From: Phyllobacteriaceae bacterium
Lineage (GTDB): Bacteria > Pseudomonadota > Alphaproteobacteria > Rhizobiales > Rhizobiaceae
NCBI GenBank assembly: GCA_024742765.1
Contig: JANSXT010000008.1
Coordinates: 1-64,000, forward strand
DNA: 64,000 bases
Direction of reading: 5' to 3'
Of the stretch, positions 50,648-62,324 are shown in pieces. Position numbers and translations under genes: made by a program. Numbering within the stretch: the stretch's first letter is position 1; every line of letters starts with the position of its first letter. Under the pieces are notes generated by a model, which saw nothing but the letters and a program-made list of their open reading frames with translations, had not been told where the DNA came from and made no database searches.

Positions 50648-53470
50648 CTATTCGGCCGCGACGGCCGCCTGGCCCGCCTTCTTCTTCCCTGCGCCGCGCT
50701 GATCGTTTTTGAGCACGGAAAGAAGCGCCTTGCGGATGCGGCCCTGCCGTGCCGTGTCCTCGATCTTCTGGCCGACCAGATCGGTCACGTAGAAACTGTC
50801 GATCACCTTCTCTCCGAAGGTCGTGATGTGCGCCGAACGGATGTCGAGCTTGAGATCGGAGATCGCGCCGGTCAGTTGCGACAGCAGCGCCGGCCGGTCC
50901 AGCCCTTCCACCTCGATGACCGTAAACCGGTTGGACAGCGTGTTGTTGATCTTCACCGCCGGTTCCACATGGAAGGCGCTGAGCGCCTTGCGCCGGCGCT
51001 TGTGCGCCTGCACGTCCGGCAGGCTCACTTTGCCGCGCAGCACATCCTCGATCAGTGCTCCGATCCGGCGGCCGCGTCGCAACTCGTCCTCATCCTCGAC
51101 GAATTCGCGTTCGATCTGGATGACATCGAGCGCGCGCCCGTCGGACGTCGTGAAGATGTGCGCGCCGTCGATCGAGGCGTCCGCGCTCGAACAGGCCGCC
51201 GCGATGACCGACAAGAGGCGCGGGTGATCCTGCGCCAGCACTGTGATCTCGGTCATCGCCTGAAACGCGTTGGTGCGCACCTCGGTCGCCAGCGCCTTGC
51301 CCTCGGCATCGGCCGCGCGGATGAACTCGGCATGACGCACCTGGTCTTCCAGATCGACCGTAAGAAGGTAATTGTCGTAGTGAAGACGCAGCACGGCCTC
51401 GCGATCGGCTTCCGGCCAGTCCGAAAGACGGTCGGCAAGCGCCTCGCGGCGGCTGGCGGCGCGGCTCTTGCGGCTGGTCTCAGAGAAACCGCCGGTCAGC
51501 GCCAGTTCGGCCTCGGCATAGAGCGTGCGCAGCAACTGCCCCTTCCAGCCGTTCCAGACACCGGGGCCGACCCCGCGAATGTCGCACACGGTCAGGACCA
51601 GCAGCAGCTTGAGCCGCTTGACCGTCTGCACCCGCGCGACAAAATCCTCGATCGTCTTGCGGTCCGACAGATCACGCGCTTGCGCGGTCATCGACATCAG
51701 AAGATGGTCCTGCACCAGCCAGGCGATCGTCGCCGTGTCCTCGGGCGAGAAGCCGAAGCGCGGGCAGAGCTTTCGGGCGACCTCGGCCCCGGCGGTCGAA
51801 TGATCCTGCGGCCGGCCCTTGGCGATGTCATGCAGGAACAGCGCCACATAGAGAAGGGTCCGCTCGCTTTTCAGGCCCGGCATCAGTGTCGCTGCAAGCG
51901 GATGATCTTCCTTCAGCGTGCCCTTTTCGATATCGGCGAGCACGCCGATTGTGCGGATCAGATGTTCGTCGACCGTATAGTGATGATACATGTTGAACTG
52001 CATCATCGCGACGATCTTGCCGAAATCGGGGACGAAACGGCCGAGCACGCCCGCCTCGTTCATGCGCCGCAGATTGAGCGCCGGGTCGTTCTTCGAGCTC
52101 AGGATCTTGATGAACAGCGCATTGGCATTGACGTCGGTGCGCAGCGCCTTGTCGATCAGCTTCAGCGAACGCCTGACCAGTTGCAGCGCCTGCGGGTGAT
52201 ATTCGAGCCCGTAGCGGTCGGCCAGATGGAACATCCGGATCAGGTTTACCGGGTCCCGCTTGAAGACCTCCTCGTCGGCGACGTTGATGCGTTGCCGGTC
52301 GATGACGAAATCCTTGATGCCGCGGATCTTGCGCGAGCGGCCGGTGAAGGGCAGCGCCTGCAGGAGGCCGGAGAGCGCCGGCGCGTTCTTGATTTCCTGG
52401 TCTTCCAGCGCCGCGCAGAAGATGCGCGTCAGGTCGCCCACATCCTTGGCGATCAGGAAATAGTGCTTCATGAAACGCTCGACATCTTCGAGCCCGGGAT
52501 GGGACTGGTAGCCGAGCCGCTCGGCGAGGTCCCGCTGCACGTCGAACGAAAGCCGCTCTTCGGCCTTGCCGGTCAGGAAATGCAGGTGGCAGCGCACCGC
52601 CCAGAGGAAGTCTTCGCACTTGACGAAGAGATTGTAGTCCTTGCGGGTGAAGACACCCATCTTGACCAGTTCCGCCCGGCGCCGCACGCGATAGACATAT
52701 TTGGCGATCCAGAACAGCGTGTGGAGGTCGCGCAATCCGCCCTTGCCGTCCTTGACGTTCGGCTCCACGACGAACCGCGCTTCGCCCTTGCGCTGATGGC
52801 GTGCGTCGCGCTCGGCGAGCTTGGCCTGGATGAACTGGACACCTGTCTTTTGCACCACCTCCGCATCGAACCGGTCCATCAGTTCCTTAAAGAGCGTCTG
52901 GTTTCCGATCAGGAACCGGGCTTCGAGGATCGTCGTGCTGATCGTGATGTCGTTCTTCGACAGGCGCACGCAATCATCGATGTTGCGCGTGGCGTGGCCG
53001 ACCTTCAGCCCCATGTCCCACAGCATGTAGAGGATATATTCGGCCAGTTGCTCGCCGAGCGGGGTCTGCTTGTAGGGCAGGACGAACAACAGATCGATGT
53101 CCGAACCGGGCGCCAGCGTGCCGCGGCCATAACCGCCCACCGCCGCCAGCGCGATCCGCTCGCCCTGGGACAGGTCCGAGACCTTGAAGACGTGGGCGAG
53201 CGCGAAATCGTATGTCGCCCGGATGATCGCGTCCTGTAGGTCCGATAGCCGCTTGGCACAGCCATGGCCCTTGCCGTCCTCAAAAAGGCGCCGCTCGGCC
53301 TCGGCGCGACCGTCGGCCAAGACCTGTTTGAGATGGGCCAGCACCTTCGCGCGCACGCCTGTGTCCGCTCCGTTGCCGCCCGCTTCGCGCGCAAACACCT
53401 CCAGCGCCGCGCCGATGGTCGCGGCGTCGGGGAGGGCGGTCTTTTCGGCGACGGCCTTGTCCAACCTCAA
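50648..53470 (-). CDS. glnD: Bifunctional PII uridylyltransferase / uridylyl-removing enzyme GlnD
   Basis: 940 residues. Senses glutamine and controls nitrogen metabolism by modifying PII. Nucleotidyltransferase motif [22 protein letters not shown]-hydrolase with [20 protein letters not shown], and two C-terminal ACT domains ([20 protein letters not shown] and [20 protein letters not shown]). No ATG exists near the N-terminus; the start is probably the TTG at 53470, overlapping the mutS stop (TTGA), so it is coupled to mutS. Confidence 0.95.
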   Translation of the reverse strand: MRLDKAVAEKTALPDAATIGAALEVFAREAGGNGADTGVRAKVLAHLKQVLADGRAEAERRLFEDGKGHGCAKRLSDLQDAIIRATYDFALAHVFKVSDLSQGERIALAAVGGYGRGTLAPGSDIDLLFVLPYKQTPLGEQLAEYILYMLWDMGLKVGHATRNIDDCVRLSKNDITISTTILEARFLIGNQTLFKELMDRFDAEVVQKTGVQFIQAKLAERDARHQRKGEARFVVEPNVKDGKGGLRDLHTLFWIAKYVYRVRRRAELVKMGVFTRKDYNLFVKCEDFLWAVRCHLHFLTGKAEERLSFDVQRDLAERLGYQSHPGLEDVERFMKHYFLIAKDVGDLTRIFCAALEDQEIKNAPALSGLLQALPFTGRSRKIRGIKDFVIDRQRINVADEEVFKRDPVNLIRMFHLADRYGLEYHPQALQLVRRSLKLIDKALRTDVNANALFIKILSSKNDPALNLRRMNEAGVLGRFVPDFGKIVAMMQFNMYHHYTVDEHLIRTIGVLADIEKGTLKEDHPLAATLMPGLKSERTLLYVALFLHDIAKGRPQDHSTAGAEVARKLCPRFGFSPEDTATIAWLVQDHLLMSMTAQARDLSDRKTIEDFVARVQTVKRLKLLLVLTVCDIRGVGPGVWNGWKGQLLRTLYAEAELALTGGFSETSRKSRAASRREALADRLSDWPEADREAVLRLHYDNYLLTVDLEDQVRHAEFIRAADAEGKALATEVRTNAFQAMTEITVLAQDHPRLLSVIAAACSSADASIDGAHIFTTSDGRALDVIQIEREFVEDEDELRRGRRIGALIEDVLRGKVSLPDVQAHKRRRKALSAFHVEPAVKINNTLSNRFTVIEVEGLDRPALLSQLTGAISDLKLDIRSAHITTFGEKVIDSFYVTDLVGQKIEDTARQGRIRKALLSVLKNDQRGAGKKKAGQAAVAAE

Positions 53471-56196
53471 TCCTTCTTCGTTGCGATCGCCTTGAGCGCA
53501 TAGAGCGCCTCGAGTGCCGCGCGGGGCGTCATCTCGTCCGGCGACAGATCGTCAAGCGCCGCCTCGATAGCCGATCGGGCGGCGTTTGGCACGGATTGTT
53601 TTGCCGCCGGCGCCGCCGAAAACAGGGGCAGATCGTCGATCAGCGCGGCCGCGCCCTTGTCGCGGTTCTGCTCTTCGAGCTGGTCGAGCACCTGCCGGGC
53701 CCGGCTCACGACCGCGTCGGGCAGCCCGGCCAGCCGCGCCACCTGCACGCCGTAAGACCGGTCGGCCGCGCCCTGTCCGACCTCGTGCAGGAAGACCACC
53801 TCGCCCTCCCATTCCTTGACCCGCATGGTGACATTGGCCAGCCGGTCGAGCTTTTCGTGAAGCGCGGTCAGTTCGTGGAAGTGCGTCGCGAACAGCGTCC
53901 GGCAGCGATTGTGCTCATGCAGATATTCGATCGCCGCCCAGGCGATGGAGAGCCCGTCAAAGGTGGCCGTGCCGCGCCCGATCTCGTCGAGGATCACCAA
54001 TGCGTTCTCGCCGGCCTGGTTCAGGATCGCCGCGGTCTCGACCATCTCCACCATGAATGTCGAGCGCCCGCGCGCCAGATCGTCCGACGCGCCGACGCGG
54101 CTGAACAGCCGGTCGACAATGCCGATATGCGCCTGTCCCGCCGGCACGAAGGAGCCTGTCTGTGCCAGGATCGCGATCAGCGCGTTCTGGCGCAGAAAGG
54201 TCGACTTGCCGCCCATGTTCGGCCCGGTCAGGAGCCACAGCGCGCCATGGTCGGCGCCTTCCATCGGCGACAGGTCGCAATCATTGGCAACGAACGGATC
54301 GGCCGCCTGCCGGCGCAGGGCCTGTTCGACCACCGGATGCCGCCCGCCGACGATGCGGAAGGTGCGGCTGTCATCGACCACCGGCCGGCAATAACCCTCC
54401 GAGGCGGCCAGATCGGCCAGCGCCACGGACACATCGATCACCGCCAGCGCATGTGCCGCCTCGCGGATCGCATCGGCATGAGCAACGCTGAGCGTGCGCA
54501 GTTCCTCGAACACCGCCAGTTCGATCTCCAACGCTCGCCCGGCGGCGTTGGCGATGCGGCTTTCAAGGTCTGCCAGTTCGGTGGTGGTGAAGCGCATCGC
54601 GTTCGCCATGGTCTGGCGATGGATGAAGCGCGCCTTCTCCTCGTCGGTGGTTTTCAGGGCGTCCGCATTGATCGCGGTCACCTCGATGAAATAGCCCAGC
54701 ACATTGTTGTGCTTGATCTTCAGCGACTTGACGCCGGTCTCGGTGGCATAATCGGCCTGCAGGGACGCGATGACGCGGCGCGACTGGTCGCGCAGGGCCC
54801 GCATCTCGTCGAGTTCGCCATGGTGGCCGGCGCGCACGAAACCGCCATCGCGCGCCAAAAGCGGCATGTCGTCATCGAGCGCGGCCCCGAGTGCGTCGGC
54901 GACTTCGGTTGGCGCTGCGCCAAGCATGGCGCGTGCCTCGCCCAGTTCGGCGGCCAGATCGGCAGAAGACAGCGCATCATGGACGGCGGCGGCAACGGCC
55001 AGACCATCGCGGATGGCGGAGAGATCGCGCGGGCCGCCCCGGTTCAACGACAGACGCGACAGGGCGCGGGCCATGTCCGGCAACGCTTTCAGATGGGTCC
55101 GCAGCGTGCCGGCCAACGCGTCGTCGGCCATGAAATGGCCCACGGAATCGAGCCGTTCGGCAATGGCGGCTGCATCGGTCAGCGGCGCGCGCAGCCGGGC
55201 GGCCAGAAGCCGCGCGCCGGCGCCGGTCACCGTCCTGTCGATCGCCTTCAGGAGACTGCCGTCGCGCTGACCCGACAGCGTGCGTTCGAGTTCGAGATTG
55301 GCGCGCGTTGCCGGATCGATGAAGAGCGTCCGCGCCCCGGTCTCGCGCTGCGGTCGCTGCAGCGCCGGCCGCTCGGACACTTGCGTCTTTTCGACATAGG
55401 CGAGCGCTCCCGATGCGGCGGCCAGTTCGGCGCGCGAGAAGTCGCCGAACCCGTCCAGCGTCGTCACGCCGAAATAGCGCGTCAGCCGGTCGCCCGCCGT
55501 GGCGCTGTCGAACAATGCGGCGGGATGGGCGCTGACGGCGCGGCCGAACTGGTCGAAGACGGGCCTGAGATCGGGATCGTGAAACAGCGTCTCCGGCACG
55601 ATGATCTCGCGCGGCGCGATGCGAGTGAGATCAGGCAGCAGCCGTCCGGGCGCCGTTTCGCCGAGGCGAAATTCGCCGGTCGAGATGTCGATGAAGGCAT
55701 AGGCCATCTGGTCCGACGCGCGGATGCGCGCAAGTGCCAGAAGATAGGCGTTTTCGCCCGGCTCCAGCAGCTTGTCCTCGGTGATCGTCGCCGGCGTCAC
55801 GAGCCGCGTGACATCGCGGCGGACGACCGCTTTCGAGCCGCGCTTTTTTGCTTCGGCCGGGTCTTCGAGCTGTTCGCACACCGCCACGCGATGACCGAGC
55901 CCGATCAGCTTCTGCAGATAATCGTCGGCGGCATGGACCGGTACGCCGCACATCGGAATGTCCTGGCCCAGATGCTTGCCGCGCTTGGTCAGCGTGATGC
56001 CCAGCGCCCGCGAGGCGATCTCGGCATCCTCGAAGAACAGTTCGTAGAAATCGCCCATCCGGTAGAACAGCAGAAGCCCCGGATTGGCCGACTTGATCTC
56101 GAGGAACTGCGCCATCATCGGCGTCGGCGCGCCGGTGGCGGTGCTGCCGCCTGCTCCGTCGCCGGCCTCCCGATGCTGTGCCGCCCTGCCATCCAT
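53467..56196 (-). CDS. mutS: DNA mismatch repair protein MutS
   Basis: 909 residues. Mismatch-binding Phe-x-Glu in [20 protein letters not shown], ATPase Walker [41 protein letters not shown] (Walker B) and [20 protein letters not shown]. Start set at ATG 56196 ([12 protein letters not shown]); a TTG two codons earlier is possible. Alphaproteobacterial MutS often has such a short variable head before MMAQFLEIK. Divergent from maeB. Confidence 0.97.
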   Translation of the reverse strand: MDGRAAQHREAGDGAGGSTATGAPTPMMAQFLEIKSANPGLLLFYRMGDFYELFFEDAEIASRALGITLTKRGKHLGQDIPMCGVPVHAADDYLQKLIGLGHRVAVCEQLEDPAEAKKRGSKAVVRRDVTRLVTPATITEDKLLEPGENAYLLALARIRASDQMAYAFIDISTGEFRLGETAPGRLLPDLTRIAPREIIVPETLFHDPDLRPVFDQFGRAVSAHPAALFDSATAGDRLTRYFGVTTLDGFGDFSRAELAAASGALAYVEKTQVSERPALQRPQRETGARTLFIDPATRANLELERTLSGQRDGSLLKAIDRTVTGAGARLLAARLRAPLTDAAAIAERLDSVGHFMADDALAGTLRTHLKALPDMARALSRLSLNRGGPRDLSAIRDGLAVAAAVHDALSSADLAAELGEARAMLGAAPTEVADALGAALDDDMPLLARDGGFVRAGHHGELDEMRALRDQSRRVIASLQADYATETGVKSLKIKHNNVLGYFIEVTAINADALKTTDEEKARFIHRQTMANAMRFTTTELADLESRIANAAGRALEIELAVFEELRTLSVAHADAIREAAHALAVIDVSVALADLAASEGYCRPVVDDSRTFRIVGGRHPVVEQALRRQAADPFVANDCDLSPMEGADHGALWLLTGPNMGGKSTFLRQNALIAILAQTGSFVPAGQAHIGIVDRLFSRVGASDDLARGRSTFMVEMVETAAILNQAGENALVILDEIGRGTATFDGLSIAWAAIEYLHEHNRCRTLFATHFHELTALHEKLDRLANVTMRVKEWEGEVVFLHEVGQGAADRSYGVQVARLAGLPDAVVSRARQVLDQLEEQNRDKGAAALIDDLPLFSAAPAAKQSVPNAARSAIEAALDDLSPDEMTPRAALEALYALKAIATKKD

Positions 56197-56327
56197 TGCC
56201 AAGGACCCGTTTCGTTCCGCCTGAGCTTATGCGCGTTTACAGGGCGCTGCGACAGGGATTAGAAGGTCTTTTCCCCGACTAGTGCCCAACTCCTCGATCC
56301 GAACAAAGCGTGCAAGGGACGACCTCC

Positions 56328-58625
56328 ATGAACAAGCCTCACCGTCCCGCCACTCCGTCCACTGGCAAGCGCCCCGCCGTCAGCGACAGCGAAGCGCTCG
56401 ATTTCCACGCGCGCGGACGGCCGGGCAAGCTCGAGGTCACGCCGACCAAGCCGATGGCGACCCAGCGCGATCTTTCGCTGGCCTATTCGCCCGGCGTCGC
56501 CGTGCCCGTCAAGGCAATCGCCGAACGGCCCGAGGCCGCTTTCGACTATACCGCGCGCGGCAACATGGTCGCCGTCATCTCCAACGGCACGGCCATTCTG
56601 GGCCTGGGCAATCTGGGCGCGCTCGCGTCCAAACCGGTGATGGAAGGCAAGGCCGTCCTGTTCAAGCGCTTTGCCGATGTGGATTCGATCGATCTCGAGG
56701 TCGACACCGAAGACATGGACGAGTTCGTCAATTGCGTGCGTCTGCTCGGCCCGTCGTTCGGCGGCATCAATCTTGAAGACATTCGCGCGCCCGACTGTTT
56801 CATGATCGAGGACCGGCTGCGCGAAGCGCTCGACATACCGGTCTTTCACGACGACCAGCACGGCACGGCGATCATTGCCGCCGCCGGCCTGATCAACGCG
56901 CTGCACCTGACCGACCGCAACCTGCGAGACGTCAAGATGGTCTGCAACGGCGCCGGCGCGGCGGCGATCGCCTGCATCGAACTGGTCAAGGCGATGGGCG
57001 TGCCGCACGACAATGTCATCCTGTGCGACACAAAGGGCGTCATTCACCAGGGCCGCGGCACCGGCATGAACCAGTGGAAGTCGGCCCACGCGATCAGTAC
57101 CGACCGTCGGACGCTCGCCGACGCGATGGAAGGCGCCGATGTCTTCCTCGGCCTGTCGGTCAAGGGCGCGCTGACCGCCGACATGGTCCGGTCGATGGCG
57201 GACAATCCGATCATCTTCGCCATGGCCAATCCCGACCCCGAGATCACGCCAGAAGAGGTCGCCGAGATCCGCGACGATGCGATCATCGCCACCGGCCGGT
57301 CGGATTATCCCAACCAGGTCAACAATGTGCTCGGCTTTCCCTACATCTTCCGGGGCGCACTCGACGTGCAGGCGACCATGATCAACGATGCGATGAAGGC
57401 CGCCGCGGCAAACGCCATCGCCGAACTCGCCCGCGAGGACGTGCCCGACGATGTGGCGATCGCCTATGGCGGCACGCGTCCGCGGTTCGGGCCGGGCTAC
57501 ATCATTCCCGTGCCGTTCGATCCGCGCCTGATTTCGGCGATCCCGGTCGCGGTCGCCCGTGCTGCAATGGAATCGGGTGTCGCGCGCCGGCCGATCGCCG
57601 ACTTCGACGCCTATGCGGTCGAACTGTCCGCGCGCCGCGATCCGATCGCCGCAACGCTCCAGCGCATTTTCGACCGCGTCCGCCGCAGTCCCAAGCGTAT
57701 GTTCTTCACCGAGGCCGAGGAAGAGCAGGTGGTCCGCGCCGCCGTCGCCTATGTCAACCAGGGGCTCGGCACCGCGATCCTTCTGGGCCGCGAGAACCTG
57801 ATCGCGGAAGCGGCGCGCAATGCCGGCGTCGATCTGGAACGCGACGATATCGAGATCGTCAATGCGCGCCTTTCGAACCGCGCCGCCGCCTATGCCGACC
57901 ATCTCTATGAGCGGCTGCAGCGCGACGGTTACCTGTTCCGCGACTGTCTGCGCATGGTCAACAATGACCGCAACATCTTCGCCGCCACCGCCGTCGCGCT
58001 CGGCGATGCCGACGGCATGGTCACCGGCGTCACCCGCAATTATGCAACCGCACTCAGCGACGTTCGCCGCGTGATCGATGTGCGTCCCGGCCACCGGGTC
58101 GTGGGCGTCTCGCTGGCCCTGTGCCGCGGACGCACGGTGCTGGTTGCCGACACGGCGGTGCACGACATGCCGACCGCCGAGGAACTGGCCGATATCGCCG
58201 AGGAGGCGGCCGGCATGGCCCGCAAGCTGGGATACGAGCCGCGCGTGGCGATGCTCGCCTATTCGACCTTCGGCCAGCCGCAGGGCGAGCGTTCCAACTC
58301 GGTGCGTGATGCCGTGCGCATCCTCGACAAGAGGCGTGTGGATTTCGAGTATGACGGGGAAATGGCCGCCGATGTCGCGCTCAACGCCGAACTGATGGCG
58401 CAATATCCGTTCTGCCGTCTGTCGGCGCCCGCCAACGTTCTCGTCATGCCGGCGTTTCACTCGGCTTCGATCGCCACCAAGATGCTGCAGGAACTGGGCG
58501 GTTCGACCGTAATCGGCCCGCTGCTCGTCGGGCTCAACAAGTCGGTCCAGATCGTTTCGCTGAACGCGCGCGACACCGATATCGTCAACATGGCCGCGAT
58601 CGCCGCCTACAATGCCGGCGGATGA
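56328..58625 (+). CDS. maeB: NADP-dependent malic enzyme with C-terminal phosphotransacetylase-like domain
   Basis: 765 residues. Residues about 1-430 are malic enzyme: SLAYSPGVAVPVKAIAERPE, GNMVAVISNGTAILGLGNLG, metal-binding EDIRAPDCFMIED and NAD(P) fold FHDDQHGTAIIAAAGLINAL with VCNGAGAAAIACIELVKAMG. Residues about 440-765 are a PTA-like domain (MFFTEAEEEQVVRAAVAYVN, NVLVMPAFHSASIATKMLQE) that acts as a regulatory and oligomerising module in rhizobial Dme/Tme. Start at 56328 has AAGGGA 8 nt upstream. Whether it prefers NADP or NAD cannot be settled by eye. Confidence 0.94.
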   Translation: MNKPHRPATPSTGKRPAVSDSEALDFHARGRPGKLEVTPTKPMATQRDLSLAYSPGVAVPVKAIAERPEAAFDYTARGNMVAVISNGTAILGLGNLGALASKPVMEGKAVLFKRFADVDSIDLEVDTEDMDEFVNCVRLLGPSFGGINLEDIRAPDCFMIEDRLREALDIPVFHDDQHGTAIIAAAGLINALHLTDRNLRDVKMVCNGAGAAAIACIELVKAMGVPHDNVILCDTKGVIHQGRGTGMNQWKSAHAISTDRRTLADAMEGADVFLGLSVKGALTADMVRSMADNPIIFAMANPDPEITPEEVAEIRDDAIIATGRSDYPNQVNNVLGFPYIFRGALDVQATMINDAMKAAAANAIAELAREDVPDDVAIAYGGTRPRFGPGYIIPVPFDPRLISAIPVAVARAAMESGVARRPIADFDAYAVELSARRDPIAATLQRIFDRVRRSPKRMFFTEAEEEQVVRAAVAYVNQGLGTAILLGRENLIAEAARNAGVDLERDDIEIVNARLSNRAAAYADHLYERLQRDGYLFRDCLRMVNNDRNIFAATAVALGDADGMVTGVTRNYATALSDVRRVIDVRPGHRVVGVSLALCRGRTVLVADTAVHDMPTAEELADIAEEAAGMARKLGYEPRVAMLAYSTFGQPQGERSNSVRDAVRILDKRRVDFEYDGEMAADVALNAELMAQYPFCRLSAPANVLVMPAFHSASIATKMLQELGGSTVIGPLLVGLNKSVQIVSLNARDTDIVNMAAIAAYNAGG

Positions 58626-59465
58626 TCAGGCGGCGAAGCGATCCGCGTCGGCGCCATAATAGGACACATAGCGCGCGCTGATCTGTTCGACCGGCAGCAC
58701 GACGAGCACATCGACCGAGGCGAACGCATGGTCGATGACAGCGCCGTCGCCGAATGTCGCGCCGAGCCGCAGATAGCCCTTGATCAGCGGCGGTAGCGCG
58801 CGCATCGCCGCCTTCAGATCGATCGCCTCGGGCGGCATGAAATCCATGTCGACACCCGCATCCCGCCGCGCCGACACGGCCCAATCGCCGCTGGCGCGCG
58901 CATGATGATTGAGAAAGGCCAGCGCCATCGCATGCTGCGCCGGAACCCGGCCGGAAAACGATGCGCAGCCGAACATCACGTCGATGGCGTTGCGCCGGCA
59001 ATAGGCCCAGATGCCCTGCCACAAAAGTTCGATCGTGCGCTTGGAGCGATAGTCCGGCAACACGCAGGACCGGCCAAGTTCCAGAAAGCGCCGGCCGTCA
59101 TGGCGCGCCAGCAGGGCGCCGATATCGAATGCGCTGTCCGAATAAAAGGGCTGACCGGCGAGCTTTTGCTGCGGCAAGAGCCGGTAGGTGCCGATGATCC
59201 GGTCCGTGTCGGTTCCTTCAATGGCCGTGTCGAGGACGATCAGATGGTCGCACAGCGCGTCATAACCGTCCGCATCGATCCCGGTTTCATCGCCCGGCGC
59301 GGCAAACTCGGCGGAGAAAACGGCATGGCGCAGCTTTTGCGCCGCACGCACCTCCGCCCCGCTAGCCGCCAGCCGTGCGCGCAGCGTGCCGATCTCGCCC
59401 AAAAGCGCCGCCGGCTCGGTGGGCGGGTGGGCTGGTTGGCCTGGCGTTGTGCCTGCAATGGTCAT
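58626..59465 (-). CDS. olsB: L-ornithine N(alpha)-acyltransferase OlsB
   Basis: 279 residues, GNAT-like fold. Adds a 3-hydroxyacyl chain from ACP to ornithine, the first step of ornithine lipid synthesis. Motifs: EVRAAQKLRHAVFSAEFAAP, DHLIVLDTAIEGTDTDRIIG, TYRLLPQQ, FLELGRSCVLPDYRSKRTIE, LLWQGIWAYCRRNAIDVMFG, CASFSGRVP and LPPLIKGYLRLGATFGDGAV. ATG 59465 is taken; a TTG at 59498 is in frame. A Pho-box-like array lies upstream, in keeping with olsB induction by phosphate starvation in Sinorhizobium. olsA is not in the window. Confidence 0.92.
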   Translation of the reverse strand: MTIAGTTPGQPAHPPTEPAALLGEIGTLRARLAASGAEVRAAQKLRHAVFSAEFAAPGDETGIDADGYDALCDHLIVLDTAIEGTDTDRIIGTYRLLPQQKLAGQPFYSDSAFDIGALLARHDGRRFLELGRSCVLPDYRSKRTIELLWQGIWAYCRRNAIDVMFGCASFSGRVPAQHAMALAFLNHHARASGDWAVSARRDAGVDMDFMPPEAIDLKAAMRALPPLIKGYLRLGATFGDGAVIDHAFASVDVLVVLPVEQISARYVSYYGADADRFAA

Positions 59466-59513
59466 CGTTCGAACCCGAATCCGGTCTGCATCCGACAAGG
59501 TGAAACGGCGGAT

Positions 59514-59542
59514 ATGACGATCCCGTGACGCCAGTATGACAT
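59514..59542 (-). promoter_or_regulatory. Pho-box-like array before olsB
   Basis: On the plus strand ATGACGA (59514), GTGACGC (59525) and ATGACAT (59536), exactly 11 nt apart. The reverse complements (ATGTCAT, GCGTCAC, TCGTCAT) are CTGTCAT-like units reading toward olsB. Confidence 0.55.
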
Positions 59543-59567
59543 ATTTTCGAGGGGCGTGAACGCCTGT

Positions 59568-61124
59568 TCAGGCTGCGTTGCTGTCCAGCGCTTCAAACAG
59601 GAGGTGCAGGTTCTGCGCGGTCAGCGGCTTGGGCACGATCTTCTGTGCGCCGACGGCGAGCAGAAGACGTTCCAGTTCCGGGTCGTCATCGGCGGTCAGC
59701 GCGATGATCGGCAGACGCGTTTCGCCGCCATGGGCATCCTCGTGGGTCCGGAACAGACGGATCGCCTCGGCCCCGTCGAGCACCGGCATGTGAACATCCA
59801 TCAGCACCAGATCGAAGGCGGCATCGGGCGCGGTCATCCGGTCGAGCGCGGCCTGGCCGTTGTCGGCCAGTGTGACGCTGTGCCCGGCTTTTTCGAGCAC
59901 GCTGCAGGCCAGAAGCGCATTGACCGGATTGTCTTCGGCCAGCAGCAGGCGGCGGGATCGTTGTGCGGCCGGTTTGGCAAGGGGCAGCGGTGCCGATAGA
60001 TCGTCGGCTGGCTGGCCGTCCAGCGAGCGTTCTAGAACGCGCAAGAGGCTTGAGCCGCGCACCGGGCGCGTCAGGAATGCATGGCCGTCGGCCTTGAACT
60101 GCGCGCCGAGCGTGCCGCGCTCTTCGGGCTCGATGAGAACGACCGGGCGTCCGTCGCGCGCCGCGATCCGGTCGGCAAGGCCAAGCGCCCGATCAGGGTC
60201 GCGCATCAGCCGGCTGTCGATCAGCACCGTCGCGCCCGGAGTAGCCTGCACGCTATCGAGCGCAGCCTCGGCCGTGGTGACGTGCGCGACCGAACCACCA
60301 TGCCCGGCAATCGCTGTGGCAAGCATGTCCGCTTCGCATCCGGCCCGCATCATCAGGCAGAAATGCTGGCCAGAAAGCGCGTCGATGCGCGGGTCCGTCC
60401 CCGCCTGTGGATTGATCCCGGCCGGAACGCGCACCGTGAACTCGGTCCCGGTGTCGGACGAACTGTGGAAGGCAATGGTCCCCTCGAGACGGTCCACCAG
60501 CCGCTTGGCGATTGCTAGGCCGAGGCCGGCACCTTCATGCCGCCGCGCAAGGCTCATATCGGCCTGTTCGAACGGTTCGAATATCTGTGCCTGCCTTTCG
60601 GACGGTATGCCGGGACCGCTGTCCCGCACGGTGATGGTCAGATCATGCGCCCGGCCGCCATCGACGGCGGGCGCGTGGCCGATCTCGACCGCGATGCCCC
60701 CTTCATCGGTAAACTTGATCGCATTGGCGACGATGTTGAACAGGACCTGCCGCAAGCCCTTGGCATCGGCGCGCATCGATGCCGGCACGCCGGGCGCGAC
60801 GGTGTAGCCCAGATCGAGGCCCTTTTCGTGGGCACGATCCGCCAGCAGTTCGATCACGCCGCTCGTCAGGGCGCGCATGTCCGTTTCCGAAAAGACCGGT
60901 CCGCTCGTGTCGGCACCGCTGCGACCGAACTCCAGAAGGTCGTTGACCAGCAGCATCAGCGCTTCGGAGGACGACGTGATCGCCTCGACATAGTTGCGCT
61001 GCTCGGCGGTCAGCGGCGTGTCGGCCAGAAGCTTGCCCATGCCGACAATGCCGTTCAGGGGCGTGCGGATTTCATGGCTCACAATGGCCAGAAACTGCGA
61101 TTTCGATGCGTTCGTCTCATCCAT
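59568..61124 (-). CDS. Soluble hybrid histidine kinase with pseudo-receiver and receiver domains
   Basis: 518 residues, no membrane segment and no sensor domain before the HisKA. Order: HisKA with His at residue 17 ([20 protein letters not shown]), HATPase with [20 protein letters not shown] and [20 protein letters not shown], a degenerate receiver (about 260-370, lacking the N-terminal acidic pair although LIDSRL keeps an Asp), and a full receiver (about 395-515) with [38 protein letters not shown], and Lys in [11 protein letters not shown]. Signal and partner are unknown; input may come from protein contacts. Confidence 0.88.
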   Translation of the reverse strand: MDETNASKSQFLAIVSHEIRTPLNGIVGMGKLLADTPLTAEQRNYVEAITSSSEALMLLVNDLLEFGRSGADTSGPVFSETDMRALTSGVIELLADRAHEKGLDLGYTVAPGVPASMRADAKGLRQVLFNIVANAIKFTDEGGIAVEIGHAPAVDGGRAHDLTITVRDSGPGIPSERQAQIFEPFEQADMSLARRHEGAGLGLAIAKRLVDRLEGTIAFHSSSDTGTEFTVRVPAGINPQAGTDPRIDALSGQHFCLMMRAGCEADMLATAIAGHGGSVAHVTTAEAALDSVQATPGATVLIDSRLMRDPDRALGLADRIAARDGRPVVLIEPEERGTLGAQFKADGHAFLTRPVRGSSLLRVLERSLDGQPADDLSAPLPLAKPAAQRSRRLLLAEDNPVNALLACSVLEKAGHSVTLADNGQAALDRMTAPDAAFDLVLMDVHMPVLDGAEAIRLFRTHEDAHGGETRLPIIALTADDDPELERLLLAVGAQKIVPKPLTAQNLHLLFEALDSNAA

Positions 61125-61274
61125 GGCGTTGCCCCGCCGATCCGGTCGCCGACCTGTCGATTTCGTCAGGGGGCGCGCAAACGGCGGCCATCAAGGCCGC
61201 GCGAACGGTCAGGATAGGCAGGGAAGGTTATCAACTGGTTGCGCTGCAATGCCGCATTTATCAGGGGTTGCGCG

Positions 61275-62270
61275 TCAGCCGGCCATGTCGATGACGACCC
61301 GGCCGCGCACCTTGCCGTCGAGCAGCGCGGCCGCCGTTTCGATGATCGCGTCGAACCCGATTGTGGTCGACAGGCTTTCCAGTTTCGCCGTGTCGAGATC
61401 ACTGACCAGCCGGCCCCACGCCTCTTCGCGCAACGCCTTGGGCGCCATCACCGAATCGATGCCCAAAAGCGACACGCCGCGCAGGATGAAGGGTGCGACG
61501 GTTGCCGGCAGGTCCATGCCCTGCGCCAGCCCGCAGGCGGCCACCGCGCCGCTGTGCTGGGTCTGCGCCAGAACGTTGGCGAGCGTGACCGAGCCGACCG
61601 AATCGACACCGGCGGCCCAGCGCTCCTTGCCCAAGGGCCGGCCGGGCTCGGACAGTTCCGCACGGTCGATGATTTCCGCCGCACCCAGGGATTTGAGAAA
61701 CGCGGTTTCGCTGGTTCGCCCGGTCGAAGCGATGACGTGGTAGCCGAGTTTGGACAGGACCGAGATGGCCACCGTGCCGACGCCGCCATTGGCACCGGTG
61801 ACGATCGCCGGACCCTTGTCGGGGGTGATGCCGGCCCGTTCGAGCGCCAGCACCGACAGCATTGCGGTGTAGCCCGCCGTGCCGATCGCCATCGCCTGGT
61901 GCGGGGTGAGCGCGTCGGGCAGGGCGATCAGCCAGTCGCCATTGACGCGCGCGCGGCCGGCATAGGCGCCGTAATGCACTTCGCCGACGCCCCAGCCATT
62001 GAGGATGACCTTGTCGCCTTCTTTCCAGTCGGCATGATCGGAGGCGACGACGGTGCCGGCGAAATCAATGCCGGGGATCATTGGCCAGCGGCGCACGACC
62101 GGCGACTTACCGGTGATCGCAAGCCCGTCCTTATAGTTGATCGTGGTGGCTTCGACGGCGACGACCACATCGCCTTCCATCAGATCGTCGATGGCCAGAT
62201 CGGCGACATCGACCGATTGAACCTTGTTGTCGTCGCGCGACACCATGATCGCTTTGAACGTCTCGGCCAT
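61275..62270 (-). CDS. acuI: Zinc-free quinone oxidoreductase-like MDR enzyme, AcuI/YhdH type
   Basis: 331 residues. NADPH-dependent reduction of acrylyl-CoA (AcuI) or a similar enone. Motifs: [60 protein letters not shown] and [20 protein letters not shown] (cofactor). [19 protein letters not shown] matches AcuI/YhdH. Start at 62270 with GGAGAAG upstream. acuI identity over yhdH is by length and motif only. Confidence 0.85.
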   Translation of the reverse strand: MAETFKAIMVSRDDNKVQSVDVADLAIDDLMEGDVVVAVEATTINYKDGLAITGKSPVVRRWPMIPGIDFAGTVVASDHADWKEGDKVILNGWGVGEVHYGAYAGRARVNGDWLIALPDALTPHQAMAIGTAGYTAMLSVLALERAGITPDKGPAIVTGANGGVGTVAISVLSKLGYHVIASTGRTSETAFLKSLGAAEIIDRAELSEPGRPLGKERWAAGVDSVGSVTLANVLAQTQHSGAVAACGLAQGMDLPATVAPFILRGVSLLGIDSVMAPKALREEAWGRLVSDLDTAKLESLSTTIGFDAIIETAAALLDGKVRGRVVIDMAG

Positions 62271-62324
62271 CGGCTTCTCCCCTGCAGCGTTTGGGCGCAA
62301 CCTGCCAGCGGCGTGCCGGCAAGG

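Noticed and set aside
49229-53239. 1336-residue reading frame on the plus strand across murJ and glnD
   Set aside because: Antisense shadow; composition is His/Arg/Gln/Asp rich and featureless, while murJ and glnD have full motif sets.
53596-56262. 888-residue plus-strand frame across mutS
   Set aside because: Antisense shadow of mutS with no recognisable domain.
56328-58625. Separate malic enzyme and phosphotransacetylase genes
   Set aside because: One continuous frame; the fused layout is normal for MaeB-type enzymes.
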